Part shown: one piece after another, positions 51,323-60,396 of the stretch
How positions within the stretch are numbered: the stretch's first letter is position 1
Layout of the letters: each line of letters starts with the position of its first letter
Assembly: GCA_020725865.1 (NCBI GenBank)
Contig: DYEC01000010.1
Coordinates: 62,001-126,000 of the forward strand
DNA: 64,000 bases
Reading direction: 5' to 3'
Origin: Anaerolinea sp.
GTDB lineage: Bacteria > Chloroflexota > Anaerolineae > Anaerolineales > Anaerolineaceae
Notes under the pieces: generated by a model
Databases searched by the model: none
Told to the model about the DNA's origin: nothing
What the model saw: the letters and a program-made list of their open reading frames with translations, nothing else
Made by a program: the position numbers and the translations under genes

Positions 51323-53482
51323 CTATGGTTGCCCTTCTTGTCTGGCAGGAACTAGAAAGAGGAGAAAATCTTTTCCTGGCAGTGCCGCCTTGTGCAGGGT
51401 AAGAACTCCATCGGGATATAACTGCCGAAGTTTGTCCAGCGCTGGCTGGTTCTCTGGCTTGACAATAAATAATTTGTTGCGCGGTTCAGCCAGCGTTTGC
51501 TCAAAATCTTCTGGCCAAAGGGCATAATCTTTTTCAGGATATCCCGCATTGATCCCCACTAGGCGCGTGTCCACCCAGTGCGGATATGGAACAACAAAAG
51601 CAGTATCGCGGTCTCCCACTGAATCGGCAAACCCCCGAATCACTTGCCCAATTTCAGAAGTATTCCACGCCCCAGCAAGAAATTGCTGCTTAAACCGCAC
51701 CATGACCAGTTCATAATTTTGCATTGCAGAGCCAGAAAGGATGACCAGAGCAACCAACACAGTAATCACCCGTCCCCAGTTTGACGTCGCGCGGTGATAC
51801 ATTCCACGCAGAAATCCCTCTAGCGCGATTGCCGCAATAGTGAAGACCGGCACTATAGCTGCCGATGTTCTATTCAATGACGGATTTTCATCCGGAAACG
51901 CTAGAGAGAGAATCGAGGGTAGCATCAATAATGGCACTGTCAGAATCAAAAACAAATCCTGCCAGCGGCGCTGACGCATGTAGCGGATAAGAATCAATGC
52001 CGTCCCAACGAAATACAAAGCCCCTGTGACAACATCTAAAGCAGGGCGGTCTGGTATGGAATGCACCCAGATATTGCCATTTTTCCAGAAGAACATGACC
52101 TCCGCTTTCCAGAGGTTGCTGAGAAAGATCTGCCAAACCGGACCCGGATATGGGCGTTCCTCAGTTCCCAAACGAGTAAGCACCCGGTATGAAAACATAT
52201 CCGGGTTATCCACCATATAACGCAGTAGCGGGATGAACACCAGAAACGATACAAATGCAATGATTCCAATTGCCACAACCACATGAAGGCGCTTGCCAGC
52301 CGCCTGCTTGTGCAAAATATAAATGATCACCAGAACGACGATGACAAACGGAACGATACGCATCGGGCTGTACCCGTGCAGTCCCAGTCCCAAAGCCAGA
52401 CCGCACAGGACAAAGTCATTCCTGTTCATGGTGCGAAGCCCGCGCATCAGGTAATACAATACCGGAGCAGCAAACAACGCATAGAGGGGAAAGCGCAAGC
52501 CGATGCGGGAAATCACGTTCGGCCAGTAGCCAATCCCTGCCAGAACCAGCGCAAACAGCCCAACCCAGCGGTTACCTACTTCTTTACCCAGCAAGTAGAT
52601 ATAAGGAAGCGTGAGCAGACCTGCCAGCACCGTCCCAATTTTGAGACTCATAAAAGAAATGCCGGTTTTTAGCACGAGCGCCACCGCCGCAGTCAGATAC
52701 ATTTGAATTGCCTCGCGTCCGGTGTTCCGGGGAAAGAAAATGGAATACTCACCGCTCAGCACATTTGAAACATCTAAAAGCTTTTCAGCATGATCGCTGA
52801 ACATCTCGCCCGGTACCCCCGCAAGATCAACGAAGCGGAAGAATACCACCAACGCGACAGCCAGTAGTACCAGCAATTGCCATGAGGAAACGTGAAACCG
52901 AAGTTCCGGCTTGCGAATGAAAGCGGTCAGTTTATGCCAAAGTTTTTCTGCTGTCTTTCCACCCTGCGGCAGCCACAAAGCCCACACCCCATACCCCAAA
53001 GTAAGAAGCCATACCAGCAGATTCAGCGATGTAAACTGATTACCACCAAACAGGATAAACGAAATCAAGATAAGGGGAACGCTGAACCAGAGAAAATACC
53101 GCCGGATGAAGAAAGAAAATGGATGGCTGGAATCTTCCGGCAGTTCAGCAATAGTCCATTCTTTGCTGATTACTGCCCAAATAAGAAAAACCATTGAGAA
53201 AAGATAGAAAACCAGCCCAAGCGTTAAGTTTTGTTCCGGCGGCTCAAACTGGCTTTGTGCAGCCAGCGCCAAAACCAGAGCCAGCAATGCGCGCCAGGGC
53301 CAGAAAACGGGTTTTCTTTCCGTTACTTTTTCCATGACGTTTTCCGGCTGCAGAACTTCCATCCCCGTTTTGGCTGCCTGTTCCTGTCCAAATGGCTCAG
53401 CAGGGAGAGTGATTTTTTTACGCCATGGCATCAAAAGGGATTTGACATAGTCCAGTACGCTTGGCTCTTCCACTCCGCTCAT
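51323..53482 (-). CDS. GT39-like polytopic membrane protein with soluble N-terminus
   Basis: A 719-residue protein. The first 60 residues are soluble and charged. About five helices follow, then a PMT-like module from residue 205: 'FRFVDLAGVPGEMFSDHAEK' holds the acidic loop, with 'GREAIQMYLTAAVALVLKTG' and 'WPNVISRIGLRFPLYALFAA' after it. The C-terminal tail is soluble ('DTAFVVPYPHWVDTRLVGIN'). It is probably a lipid-sugar-dependent glycosyltransferase facing outward. It is encoded directly upstream of the giant fusion gene on the minus strand and appears to be the first of this four-gene set. Confidence 0.75.
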   Translation of the reverse strand: MSGVEEPSVLDYVKSLLMPWRKKITLPAEPFGQEQAAKTGMEVLQPENVMEKVTERKPVFWPWRALLALVLALAAQSQFEPPEQNLTLGLVFYLFSMVFLIWAVISKEWTIAELPEDSSHPFSFFIRRYFLWFSVPLILISFILFGGNQFTSLNLLVWLLTLGYGVWALWLPQGGKTAEKLWHKLTAFIRKPELRFHVSSWQLLVLLAVALVVFFRFVDLAGVPGEMFSDHAEKLLDVSNVLSGEYSIFFPRNTGREAIQMYLTAAVALVLKTGISFMSLKIGTVLAGLLTLPYIYLLGKEVGNRWVGLFALVLAGIGYWPNVISRIGLRFPLYALFAAPVLYYLMRGLRTMNRNDFVLCGLALGLGLHGYSPMRIVPFVIVVLVIIYILHKQAAGKRLHVVVAIGIIAFVSFLVFIPLLRYMVDNPDMFSYRVLTRLGTEERPYPGPVWQIFLSNLWKAEVMFFWKNGNIWVHSIPDRPALDVVTGALYFVGTALILIRYMRQRRWQDLFLILTVPLLMLPSILSLAFPDENPSLNRTSAAIVPVFTIAAIALEGFLRGMYHRATSNWGRVITVLVALVILSGSAMQNYELVMVRFKQQFLAGAWNTSEIGQVIRGFADSVGDRDTAFVVPYPHWVDTRLVGINAGYPEKDYALWPEDFEQTLAEPRNKLFIVKPENQPALDKLRQLYPDGVLTLHKAALPGKDFLLFLVPARQEGQP

Positions 53483-53549
53483 TGTAACAAATCCTACCAG
53501 AAGGTTAGATAGTTTACTTTACCAAAGCCTATCAAGAATTACAACCGAT

Positions 53550-54332
53550 TTATAACCGCTGGGCGATATAGAAAGTATATGTGCCGGATTTTTGATCGGC
53601 AGTCTCTTGATAATACTTACGAACGATCCGATCAGTCAAGCATAAATTCCACCGTTTGGGTACAAGAATCCACCTACCAAACAAAAGTCTGGACGCCAGA
53701 GACGGCAGCCCAAAATAATGCCCCCACTCCAACGTACGCAACGCTGCTGGCGAAAAATAATGCCACCAACGCTGTACTATAAAGCCGCTCTTTTGTAATC
53801 TTTCCGACCAGACCTCAGGCGAATCGCAGTGATGGTGACGGGATATGCGGTTAAAGAAACAACGATATGCATTAGCCAGCGTAGGCAACCCAAGCTGGTC
53901 AAAGAAACGACTCACCGAGAGGGTGCCCAGAAACCGGTGATTGGGAACACAAAACACAAAAAGCGCTCCAGGTTTCAGCACCCTGGCAGTTTCCTTTAAA
54001 ACTGCATCAATGTCCGGAATATGCTCCAGAACCGAATTGCTGACACAACTGGAAAAATAACCATCCGGAAAAGGCATCCGGTCACCAAAACCATGAACCG
54101 TCAGTCGGTATCCGCCGCGCCGCGCTGCCTGCTGTAAAGGCTTCCACCATGGATCCAGTCCAACATCCAGAGGATTGTCAAACGCAACAGTAGCAAAGTG
54201 ACCATCTCCGCAGCCTAGATCTAAAACCGGCGTTGGCAAAACCAAGTTCTGATAAAAGCGTGCTTCCACAGCACGAAGCAACGCACGAAAATAGGGCAGG
54301 TCACGCAATTGTAACCAGAGAAAGTCTCGCAT
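53550..54332 (-). CDS. Class I SAM-dependent methyltransferase
   Basis: A 260-residue enzyme. SAM-binding motif I is 'PVLDLGCGDGHFATVAF'; 'DRMPFPDGYFSSCVSNSVLE' and 'HIPDIDAVLKETARVLKPGA' are the following motifs of the UbiE-like type. The C-terminal part has unusual His, Tyr and Trp-rich runs ('HHHCDSPEVW') that probably form the acceptor site. GGGGTGAG precedes the ATG and the gene starts right behind the GT4 stop codon. In this neighbourhood a sugar or lipid-linked glycan is the likely methyl acceptor; that is inferred. Confidence 0.85.
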   Translation of the reverse strand: MRDFLWLQLRDLPYFRALLRAVEARFYQNLVLPTPVLDLGCGDGHFATVAFDNPLDVGLDPWWKPLQQAARRGGYRLTVHGFGDRMPFPDGYFSSCVSNSVLEHIPDIDAVLKETARVLKPGALFVFCVPNHRFLGTLSVSRFFDQLGLPTLANAYRCFFNRISRHHHCDSPEVWSERLQKSGFIVQRWWHYFSPAALRTLEWGHYFGLPSLASRLLFGRWILVPKRWNLCLTDRIVRKYYQETADQKSGTYTFYIAQRL

Positions 54333-54335
54333 CGC

Positions 54336-55502
54336 TCACCCCCGCAATTCTTGGCTCAGCGCATCGAATAAATGCTCATACGCTTGCGCAACCGTATCCG
54401 GTAAATACTGCTCTGCGATTTTTTGCGGATCACCCAGATAACCCTCACGGTTTTGCAACACTTCAATCATTGCCTCTGCCAGTGCCCGATCATCACCAAT
54501 CGGTATAATTTTACCCATCCCATGCCTTTTCACTGGTTGCCGCACACCCGGCAAATCAGATGCTACAACCGGCACCCGATTCACCATTGCCTCAATTTGC
54601 ACAAGGCCAAAGGCTTCCGTAGAGTTTAAACTTGGCAACACCAGCAGGTCAATATTCGGATAAAACATAGCCATCTGGCTTGGGTCGAGATTGCCTAAAA
54701 ACTTCCAATGCCCTTCGCTTTCGTATTTCTGAATAAGCGGAAACAGCCGCTTGAAATACTGTTCCTCACCAATGATATTTCTATAGGGACCTGCAAACTG
54801 TACCAATGCATTGGGATAAACCTCCAATAGTTTCGGCAACGCCTTCAGCAAAACCTCAACGCCTTTCTCGGTAGCAAAGCGCGCCGCCATTCCGATCACC
54901 GGATGCTGATTGCGAGGATTATGTTCGCTAGCAAACGTTTCAACTTGTTCCCGAGAGACTGCCGGTAGCTCAACCGGCGGCGGTATTACTTCCAGTTTGT
55001 TCAGGTAATTGCTTAGATAGGGAGAATGCTCGGCATAATCCCTTGTATAAGTCACAATACGGTGCGTAAAAACTGCCGCCAGACGGTTCATAATATGCAC
55101 CGCTTGATTCGCCAGCCAGCTCAACAATCCCGGTGGCATCAACAGATCGCAATGATAGGTGATCACAGTCGGTTTACGCAAAAGGCGGCCACGCAGTGCA
55201 ACTCCCGCCGCATCAAACTGGGGTAAATGAAGCTGAATCACATCATGTTCCATCACCAATCGGCTGGCAAGCAGACCAAAGGTAGGCATCACCACCCCTT
55301 TGCTCAACCGGAATAAAACTGGTGCGCGCACAATCCGTATCCCATCCTGCCATTCCTGAAACGGCAGGTCAGATTGGTAGTGTGAAGTCAAAATCGTAAC
55401 CTGATGCCCGCGTCGGGCAAGCGCTTTTGCCAGTCGTTCCGCGTAAATCGTTAAACCGCTGGTATGAGGTCGGTAGTAAGTCAATATCACTAGGATCTTC
55501 AT
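54336..55502 (-). CDS. GT4-family glycosyltransferase
   Basis: A 388-residue GT-B enzyme. It opens 'MKILVILTYYRPHTSGLTIY' with the acceptor-side Gly loop. 'VIGMAARFATEKGVEVLLKA' marks the donor domain, and the E-x7-E region reads 'LPSLNSTEAFGLVQIEAMVN'. It lies between the tyvelose-epimerase-like gene and the methyltransferase on the minus strand. It likely adds a sugar to a lipid-linked oligosaccharide in the cytoplasm before flipping. Donor and acceptor unknown. Confidence 0.87.
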   Translation of the reverse strand: MKILVILTYYRPHTSGLTIYAERLAKALARRGHQVTILTSHYQSDLPFQEWQDGIRIVRAPVLFRLSKGVVMPTFGLLASRLVMEHDVIQLHLPQFDAAGVALRGRLLRKPTVITYHCDLLMPPGLLSWLANQAVHIMNRLAAVFTHRIVTYTRDYAEHSPYLSNYLNKLEVIPPPVELPAVSREQVETFASEHNPRNQHPVIGMAARFATEKGVEVLLKALPKLLEVYPNALVQFAGPYRNIIGEEQYFKRLFPLIQKYESEGHWKFLGNLDPSQMAMFYPNIDLLVLPSLNSTEAFGLVQIEAMVNRVPVVASDLPGVRQPVKRHGMGKIIPIGDDRALAEAMIEVLQNREGYLGDPQKIAEQYLPDTVAQAYEHLFDALSQELRG

Positions 55503-55517
55503 AAACCAGCCAGGGAC

Positions 55518-56546
55518 TTAACGAAATAATTGTTTATTGCTTAATACCCAGTCCGCCAGCCGCTGGAGCCCTTCTTCCAACCCAACTTCAGGCTGCCAAT
55601 CTAGCTCGCGCTGCGCTTTGCGAATATCCGATACATAAATGCGCTGGTCGCCCGGACGCCATGTACCAAATTGCGCCTCGACCGGATGACCAACCAGCTT
55701 TTCCAACATCGGTCGAAATTCCAGCCAAATGGACATTGTGTTGTTGATCCCGCCACCAATGTTATAAATTTTTCCGGCAGCCTGTTCAATATGCTTTTGC
55801 GCCGCATCATAGGCATTCAACAAATCCTCAACAAACAAAACATCACGGACCTGTTTACCGTTTCCATAAATGGTAATCGGCTTGCCGGTTATCGCCGCAA
55901 TCACAAACCAGGCTACCCAGCCTTGATCTTCAATGCCAAACTGGCGGGGACCATAGATACAACTTTGCCGCATGACCACCGTCGGCAAACCGTAGATACG
56001 GTGGTAGTCACGCACATACTGGTCGCCACAGCCCTTTGAGCACCCATAAGGGGAATGAAAATCCAGCGGATAGGTTTCCGATATACCATAGGCTAGATCG
56101 GCATATCGGTAACGTGTCTCTTCTTCAACAACACTAACATCTTCCATTCCCCCATACACCTTATTCGTTGAAGCGTAAATAACAATCGGGTTGCGTTTTG
56201 AAAGGCGCGCCGCTTCCAGCACGTTAAAAGTACCGATGGCATTGCTGTCAAAATCATCGCGAGGATTCAATACCGAGGTAGTAACAGCCACCTGACCGGC
56301 AAGGTGAACAATCACATCGGCTGACTGCGCTTCCTGCTGGATAAGTTCAGCATCCCGCACATCACCTACAACAAGATTGAAAGAGCTGTCACCATAGTTT
56401 TCGCGCAGCCACCGGAGATTCAGTTCCGCACCGCTGCGCCGCATATTGTCATAAATGGTCACCCGTTCACCGCGCGCTAAAAGCCGCGCGGCGTAATTCG
56501 ATCCAATAAATCCCGCCCCTCCAGTGATCAAATAGTGTTTTGGCAT
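55518..56546 (-). CDS. CDP-tyvelose/paratose 2-epimerase-like nucleotide-sugar epimerase
   Basis: An NAD-dependent short-chain enzyme of about 342 residues. 'YLITGGAGFIGSNYAARLLA' binds NAD. Thr in 'VIYASTNKVYGG' with Tyr-x3-Lys in 'DFHSPYGCSKGCGDQYVRDY' form the catalytic set. 'QVAVTTSVLNPRDDFDSNAI' and 'SCIYGPRQFGIEDQGWVAWF' follow the pattern of CDP-paratose 2-epimerase (RfbE/TyvE), which makes CDP-tyvelose. A UDP-glucose-type substrate is still possible. The ATG at 56546 with GGAG before it is preferred over a TTG six codons up. It supports a 3,6-dideoxyhexose or similar sugar in the surface glycan. Confidence 0.8.
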   Translation of the reverse strand: MPKHYLITGGAGFIGSNYAARLLARGERVTIYDNMRRSGAELNLRWLRENYGDSSFNLVVGDVRDAELIQQEAQSADVIVHLAGQVAVTTSVLNPRDDFDSNAIGTFNVLEAARLSKRNPIVIYASTNKVYGGMEDVSVVEEETRYRYADLAYGISETYPLDFHSPYGCSKGCGDQYVRDYHRIYGLPTVVMRQSCIYGPRQFGIEDQGWVAWFVIAAITGKPITIYGNGKQVRDVLFVEDLLNAYDAAQKHIEQAAGKIYNIGGGINNTMSIWLEFRPMLEKLVGHPVEAQFGTWRPGDQRIYVSDIRKAQRELDWQPEVGLEEGLQRLADWVLSNKQLFR

Positions 56547-56575
56547 ATTTTTGAAACACTCCAAAAACGATGAGA

Positions 56576-57577
56576 TTATTCTTGCGGTTGTATCTGTTCA
56601 AACAGAAAAGAAATCGAGCGCCGTTCGATTATCAGTCCAAGCATTCCTAAAAAACCGGTGACGACAAAATTAAAAAGATGCATAAAAATTGCAAAACCCA
56701 GCCCCACACTTACCGGTACCCGTAATACGGATAACGCGGCTACCATAGACGCCTCGTAAACACCGATACCAGCCGGAGCAGAGGGAATCGCCAGGCCCAT
56801 TGCCAGCACACTGTCAACGAACATCGCCCACCAAAAGGGCGCCTCAGGTGCAACGGTCAACAACATTACATAATAAGTGCCCAGCCAGAAAAACCACGTC
56901 AATATCACTAGAAATAACCCCAATAAAAATTGTACTGGCTGCGTCAGAATATTCAATCCATCCAGCAGCGAAATAATCCGCGGGATAACAAAGCGTTGCA
57001 AGATGGGCAAACGTTGCCCGATTTGATGTAGTCGTTCCCGGGTCCACCGATTATAGCGGGCGGCGAGAAACATAGCAAATAAAGCCAGAACAACCAGCCC
57101 CAGCGTCATCAGCGCCACCGGTTTTGCCCAATCAAGTTCAAATGCCATCGGCAGGGTAATCAACAGCAACCCTGCCGCCACGGCTAGATCAAAGGCACGT
57201 TCAATCACAATCGTGGACAGCACATGGAACGACCCCAGCCCACTCGCTTGTCCCATAAAGACTGCCCGCCCCAACTCGCCGGCGCGCAGGGGAAACAAAT
57301 TGTTGAGCATATATCCTTCATTGATAATGAAGAAAGCTTGACGAATACCTGTTCGGTTTCCCAAAAGCACCCGCCAAGCAAACGCGCGCACCAGCAGCGA
57401 AATGAGGGTCAATATCACTGCAATAACCACATGAACCGGATGAGTCAATACAAAATCGAGACGAACATCTTTCCAGTTTGCCAGGCGAAACACAGCAACC
57501 AACGCTATAATGCTGATAAAAACGCCCGGTAACCAGCGGCGAATATTTTTGAAAGCTGTCTTGCGATTGATGGTCAC
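56576..57577 (-). CDS. AglD/lysylphosphatidylglycerol-synthase-like (UPF0104) membrane protein
   Basis: A 333-residue protein with about eight membrane helices and the flippase-like UPF0104 pattern: '[20 protein letters not shown]', '[20 protein letters not shown]' and '[20 protein letters not shown]'. These are the conserved loops shared by AglD and the N-terminal part of MprF. Possible roles are moving a lipid-linked sugar or phospholipid across the membrane. The start is a GTG whose last two bases overlap the lepA stop (GTGA) with GGAGG before it, so it is translated together with lepA, an unexpected partner. It is followed by the epimerase gene of the glycan block. Confidence 0.85.
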   Translation of the reverse strand: MTINRKTAFKNIRRWLPGVFISIIALVAVFRLANWKDVRLDFVLTHPVHVVIAVILTLISLLVRAFAWRVLLGNRTGIRQAFFIINEGYMLNNLFPLRAGELGRAVFMGQASGLGSFHVLSTIVIERAFDLAVAAGLLLITLPMAFELDWAKPVALMTLGLVVLALFAMFLAARYNRWTRERLHQIGQRLPILQRFVIPRIISLLDGLNILTQPVQFLLGLFLVILTWFFWLGTYYVMLLTVAPEAPFWWAMFVDSVLAMGLAIPSAPAGIGVYEASMVAALSVLRVPVSVGLGFAIFMHLFNFVVTGFLGMLGLIIERRSISFLFEQIQPQE

Positions 57578-59373
57578 TCACCCTCCAAACGCAGGACAGC
57601 CATAAAAGCGTCTTGCGGGATTTCGACATTGCCGACCATTTTCATCCGGCGTTTGCCGCGTTTTTGTTTCTCGAGCAATTTCTTTTTACGAGTAATATCA
57701 CCGCCGTAACATTTGGCTAACACGTCTTTGCGTAACGCTTTCACATTGGCGCGCGAAATAATCCGTCCGCTGGCTGAGGCCTGAATAGCAACATCGAAAA
57801 GCTGGCGCGGGATCAATTCCTTCAATTTGCTCACCAGAGCCTGTCCCTTGTGATAGGCTTCCTCGCGATGAACAATTGCCGCAAGTGCATCCACCGGTTC
57901 TCCGCCCACCAACACTTCCAGCTTCACCAGGTGGCCAGGACGGTAATCTAGAAACTGGTAATCCATTGATGCGTATCCACGCGAACGGGATTTCAATTCG
58001 TCAAAGAAATTGACGATCAATTCAGAGAGAGGAATTTCAAAATTCAACTGGACTCGGTTCGGCGCCGGGTAATCCTGTCCCTTAAAAATTCCCCTCCGTT
58101 TTGTAACCAGATCCATGATAACACCGTAATAATCCGTGGGGGTGAAAATCTCCAGTGCCATCCAGGGCTCGCGCACTTCAAGAATTTCCGCCTCATCCGG
58201 CATGCGCGCCGGCGAATCAATCCGCACGGTACTGCCATCCCGCAATACTACTTCATACTCCACAGACGGTGCAGTAACCACAATATCCAGATCATATTCG
58301 CGTTCCAGACGCTCCTGGATGATTTCCATGTGGAATAACCCTAAAAAGCCGCAGCGAAACCCGAAATTCAAAGCCTGCGATGTTTCAGGTTCATAAACCA
58401 GCGAGGCATCGTTGAGCTGAAGCTTTTCTAGCGCATCCCTGAGGCTGCCATAATCTTCACCTTCTACCGGATAAATACCGGCAAAAACCATCGGTTTGGC
58501 TTTACGATAACCGGGTAAAGGCACAGCCGCCGGTGCTGAAGCCAGCGTGATGGTATCACCTACCCGGCATTCCGAGACAGTCTTCAAACCAGTAGCGATA
58601 TAACCTACATCGCCCGCTTCTAGGTGGTCAATTGGCCTCAGGTTGGGGGCAAAGATACCAATCTCGACCGGTTTAATTTCAACGCCAGTGGACATCAGAC
58701 GCAATGCATCCAGCGGACGGATTCTGCCTTCCATAACCCGAACATATGCAATAACCCCCTTATAAGAATCGTAGTGCGAATCAAAAATTAACGCACGCAA
58801 CGGTTCATCAACACTCCCCTTAGGCGGCGGAACTATTTGGACAACTGCTTCCAATACCTGATCTACGTTTACACCTTCTTTTGCTGAGATTCGCAAAATG
58901 CTCTCCGAAGGCACACCTAGCAAATTGCTTAATTCTTGAGCCACTTCATCCGGCCGTGCAGAAATTAGGTCAATTTTGTTTATAACGGGGATAATTACCA
59001 AATCGTTTTCCAGTGCCAGATATAGATTCGCCAGCGTTTGTGCTTCAATCCCCTGAGTAGCATCCACAACCAATAGCGCACCCTCGCAAGCCGCTAGCGC
59101 CCGGCTTACCTCATAACTGAAGTCCACATGCCCAGGCGTATCAATTAAGTTCAACTCATAGGTTTGGCCGTCATTTGCGGTGTATGCCATGCGCACAGCC
59201 GAAGCTTTAATCGTCACCCCCTTCTCGCGTTCCAGGTCCATGCTGTCCAATACCTGATCCATCATCTCGCGTTCTGAGATCGTCCCGGTCATTTGCAACA
59301 TACGATCAGCCAATGTGGATTTGCCGTGATCCACATGAGCAATAATGCAAAAATTCCGAATCAGGTCATTCAT
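57574..59373 (-). CDS. lepA: Elongation factor 4 (LepA), ribosomal back-translocase GTPase
   Basis: A GTPase that acts on stalled or mistranslocated ribosomes. The 599-residue length is standard. The G domain has '[20 protein letters not shown]', '[20 protein letters not shown]' and '[15 protein letters not shown]'. EF-G-like domains follow, then '[20 protein letters not shown]' and the LepA-specific C-terminal domain with '[20 protein letters not shown]' and '[12 protein letters not shown]'. No ribosome binding site is visible; a TATACT box lies ten bases before the ATG, suggesting a nearly leaderless mRNA. Confidence 0.97.
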   Translation of the reverse strand: MNDLIRNFCIIAHVDHGKSTLADRMLQMTGTISEREMMDQVLDSMDLEREKGVTIKASAVRMAYTANDGQTYELNLIDTPGHVDFSYEVSRALAACEGALLVVDATQGIEAQTLANLYLALENDLVIIPVINKIDLISARPDEVAQELSNLLGVPSESILRISAKEGVNVDQVLEAVVQIVPPPKGSVDEPLRALIFDSHYDSYKGVIAYVRVMEGRIRPLDALRLMSTGVEIKPVEIGIFAPNLRPIDHLEAGDVGYIATGLKTVSECRVGDTITLASAPAAVPLPGYRKAKPMVFAGIYPVEGEDYGSLRDALEKLQLNDASLVYEPETSQALNFGFRCGFLGLFHMEIIQERLEREYDLDIVVTAPSVEYEVVLRDGSTVRIDSPARMPDEAEILEVREPWMALEIFTPTDYYGVIMDLVTKRRGIFKGQDYPAPNRVQLNFEIPLSELIVNFFDELKSRSRGYASMDYQFLDYRPGHLVKLEVLVGGEPVDALAAIVHREEAYHKGQALVSKLKELIPRQLFDVAIQASASGRIISRANVKALRKDVLAKCYGGDITRKKKLLEKQKRGKRRMKMVGNVEIPQDAFMAVLRLEGE

Positions 59374-59383
59374 ACGGGCTAGA

Positions 59384-59389
59384 AGTATA
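59384..59389 (-). promoter_or_regulatory. -10 box (TATACT) next to the lepA start
   Basis: On the minus strand TATACT ends ten bases before the lepA ATG, so transcription would begin only a few bases before the start codon. No -35 box is clear. Confidence 0.4.
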
Positions 59390-59466
59390 CCCCAAATTTG
59401 ACCAAGCGAAAAATAATGCCGGTAAAATTATCGCTGGAGCTAATACCAAAAACATTCAATCCAATA

Positions 59467-60249
59467 TTATAGAAAAACAGCTTCAATTAGAGATGTAATA
59501 TCCGTATCGTGCCTGCAAGGGTAACGCAAATGTGCCAGAAATTCTACATTTCCCTTTGGGCCTAACAAGGGGGAGCGAATCAAGCCGAGAATCTCATAAC
59601 CCTGCTCTATAGCAAAAGAAAGCACATCCAGTAATACTTGACGGTGAACAAGCGGGTCTCGGATTACGCCTTCACCTCTGGCAGCATCACTTCTACCTGC
59701 TTCGAATTGCGGTTTGATCAAAACAACCGCCTCCCCGCCATCTCCGCCAAACCAGTCTTTAATCACAGGCAGTAAAACCCGCAGGGAAATAAAAGAAGCA
59801 TCAATGGTAATAAAATCAACCGGTTGCGGCAATGCTTTCACGTGACGGGCATTTGTCTCTTCCAGCAGAACAACCTGAGGATGGTTACGCAGTTTCCAAT
59901 GTAACTGACCCCGTCCCACATCAATCGCAAACACCTTTACCGCGCCGTGCTGTAACAAACAATCTGTAAATCCCCCTGTTGAGGCACCCACATCGGCGCA
60001 AATTTTTTTCTCCAACTTGGTTAACCGAAAAGCAGTCAGGGCCGCCTCTAGCTTTTCGCCGCCCCGTGAGACATAACGAGGTCCACGGTCCACATCAAGC
60101 GAAACCAAAGTCGGAAATCGCAGAGCCGGCTTAAGCACCACCTCACCGTTCACCCGTACTTGTCCAGCCATGACCATGCGCTGGGCTTGGGCACGACTTT
60201 CCGCCAGACCTCGCTCTGTCAACAAAACATCTAGGCGCTTTTTTTCCAT
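59467..60249 (-). CDS. tlyA: TlyA-family rRNA 2'-O-methyltransferase (hemolysin A-like)
   Basis: Methylates the 2'-O of cytidines in 16S and 23S rRNA, a change needed for capreomycin sensitivity in mycobacteria. The 260-residue protein has an S4 domain ('RLDVLLTERGLAESRAQAQR', 'VRVNGEVVLKPALRF') and a Rossmann domain with 'ICADVGASTGGFTDCLLQHG', 'VFAIDVGRGQLHWKLRNHP', Asp in 'VDFITIDASFISLRVLLPVI' and Lys in 'AVVLIKPQFEAGRSDA'. TAAAAT lies 11 bases before the ATG and no ribosome site is seen. Divergent from the UbiA-type gene. Confidence 0.92.
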   Translation of the reverse strand: MEKKRLDVLLTERGLAESRAQAQRMVMAGQVRVNGEVVLKPALRFPTLVSLDVDRGPRYVSRGGEKLEAALTAFRLTKLEKKICADVGASTGGFTDCLLQHGAVKVFAIDVGRGQLHWKLRNHPQVVLLEETNARHVKALPQPVDFITIDASFISLRVLLPVIKDWFGGDGGEAVVLIKPQFEAGRSDAARGEGVIRDPLVHRQVLLDVLSFAIEQGYEILGLIRSPLLGPKGNVEFLAHLRYPCRHDTDITSLIEAVFL

Positions 60250-60260
60250 TTTCTATGGGT

Positions 60261-60266
60261 ATTTTA
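60261..60266 (-). promoter_or_regulatory. -10 box (TAAAAT) next to the tlyA start
   Basis: On the minus strand TAAAAT ends 11 bases before the tlyA ATG, again implying a very short leader. The -35 region is weak. Confidence 0.35.
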
Positions 60267-60384
60267 CCTGGATTCTATTCAAAGATAAGCCGAAAATCAC
60301 CCGACAAGAACCGGGGCCTAATTCATTTGTACCAACAGAGGGATCAAAATAATTCACTGAGTTATCTTGTAAGGCAATTTATGA

Positions 60385-60390
60385 TATGAT
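60385..60390 (+). promoter_or_regulatory. -10 box (TATGAT) giving a probable leaderless UbiA mRNA
   Basis: TATGAT at 60385-60390 ends only six bases before the ATG at 60397, so initiation would fall on or next to the A of the start codon. An overlapping TATGAT lies at 60380-60385. No ribosome binding site is present. Confidence 0.45.
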
Positions 60391-60396
60391 TACCGT

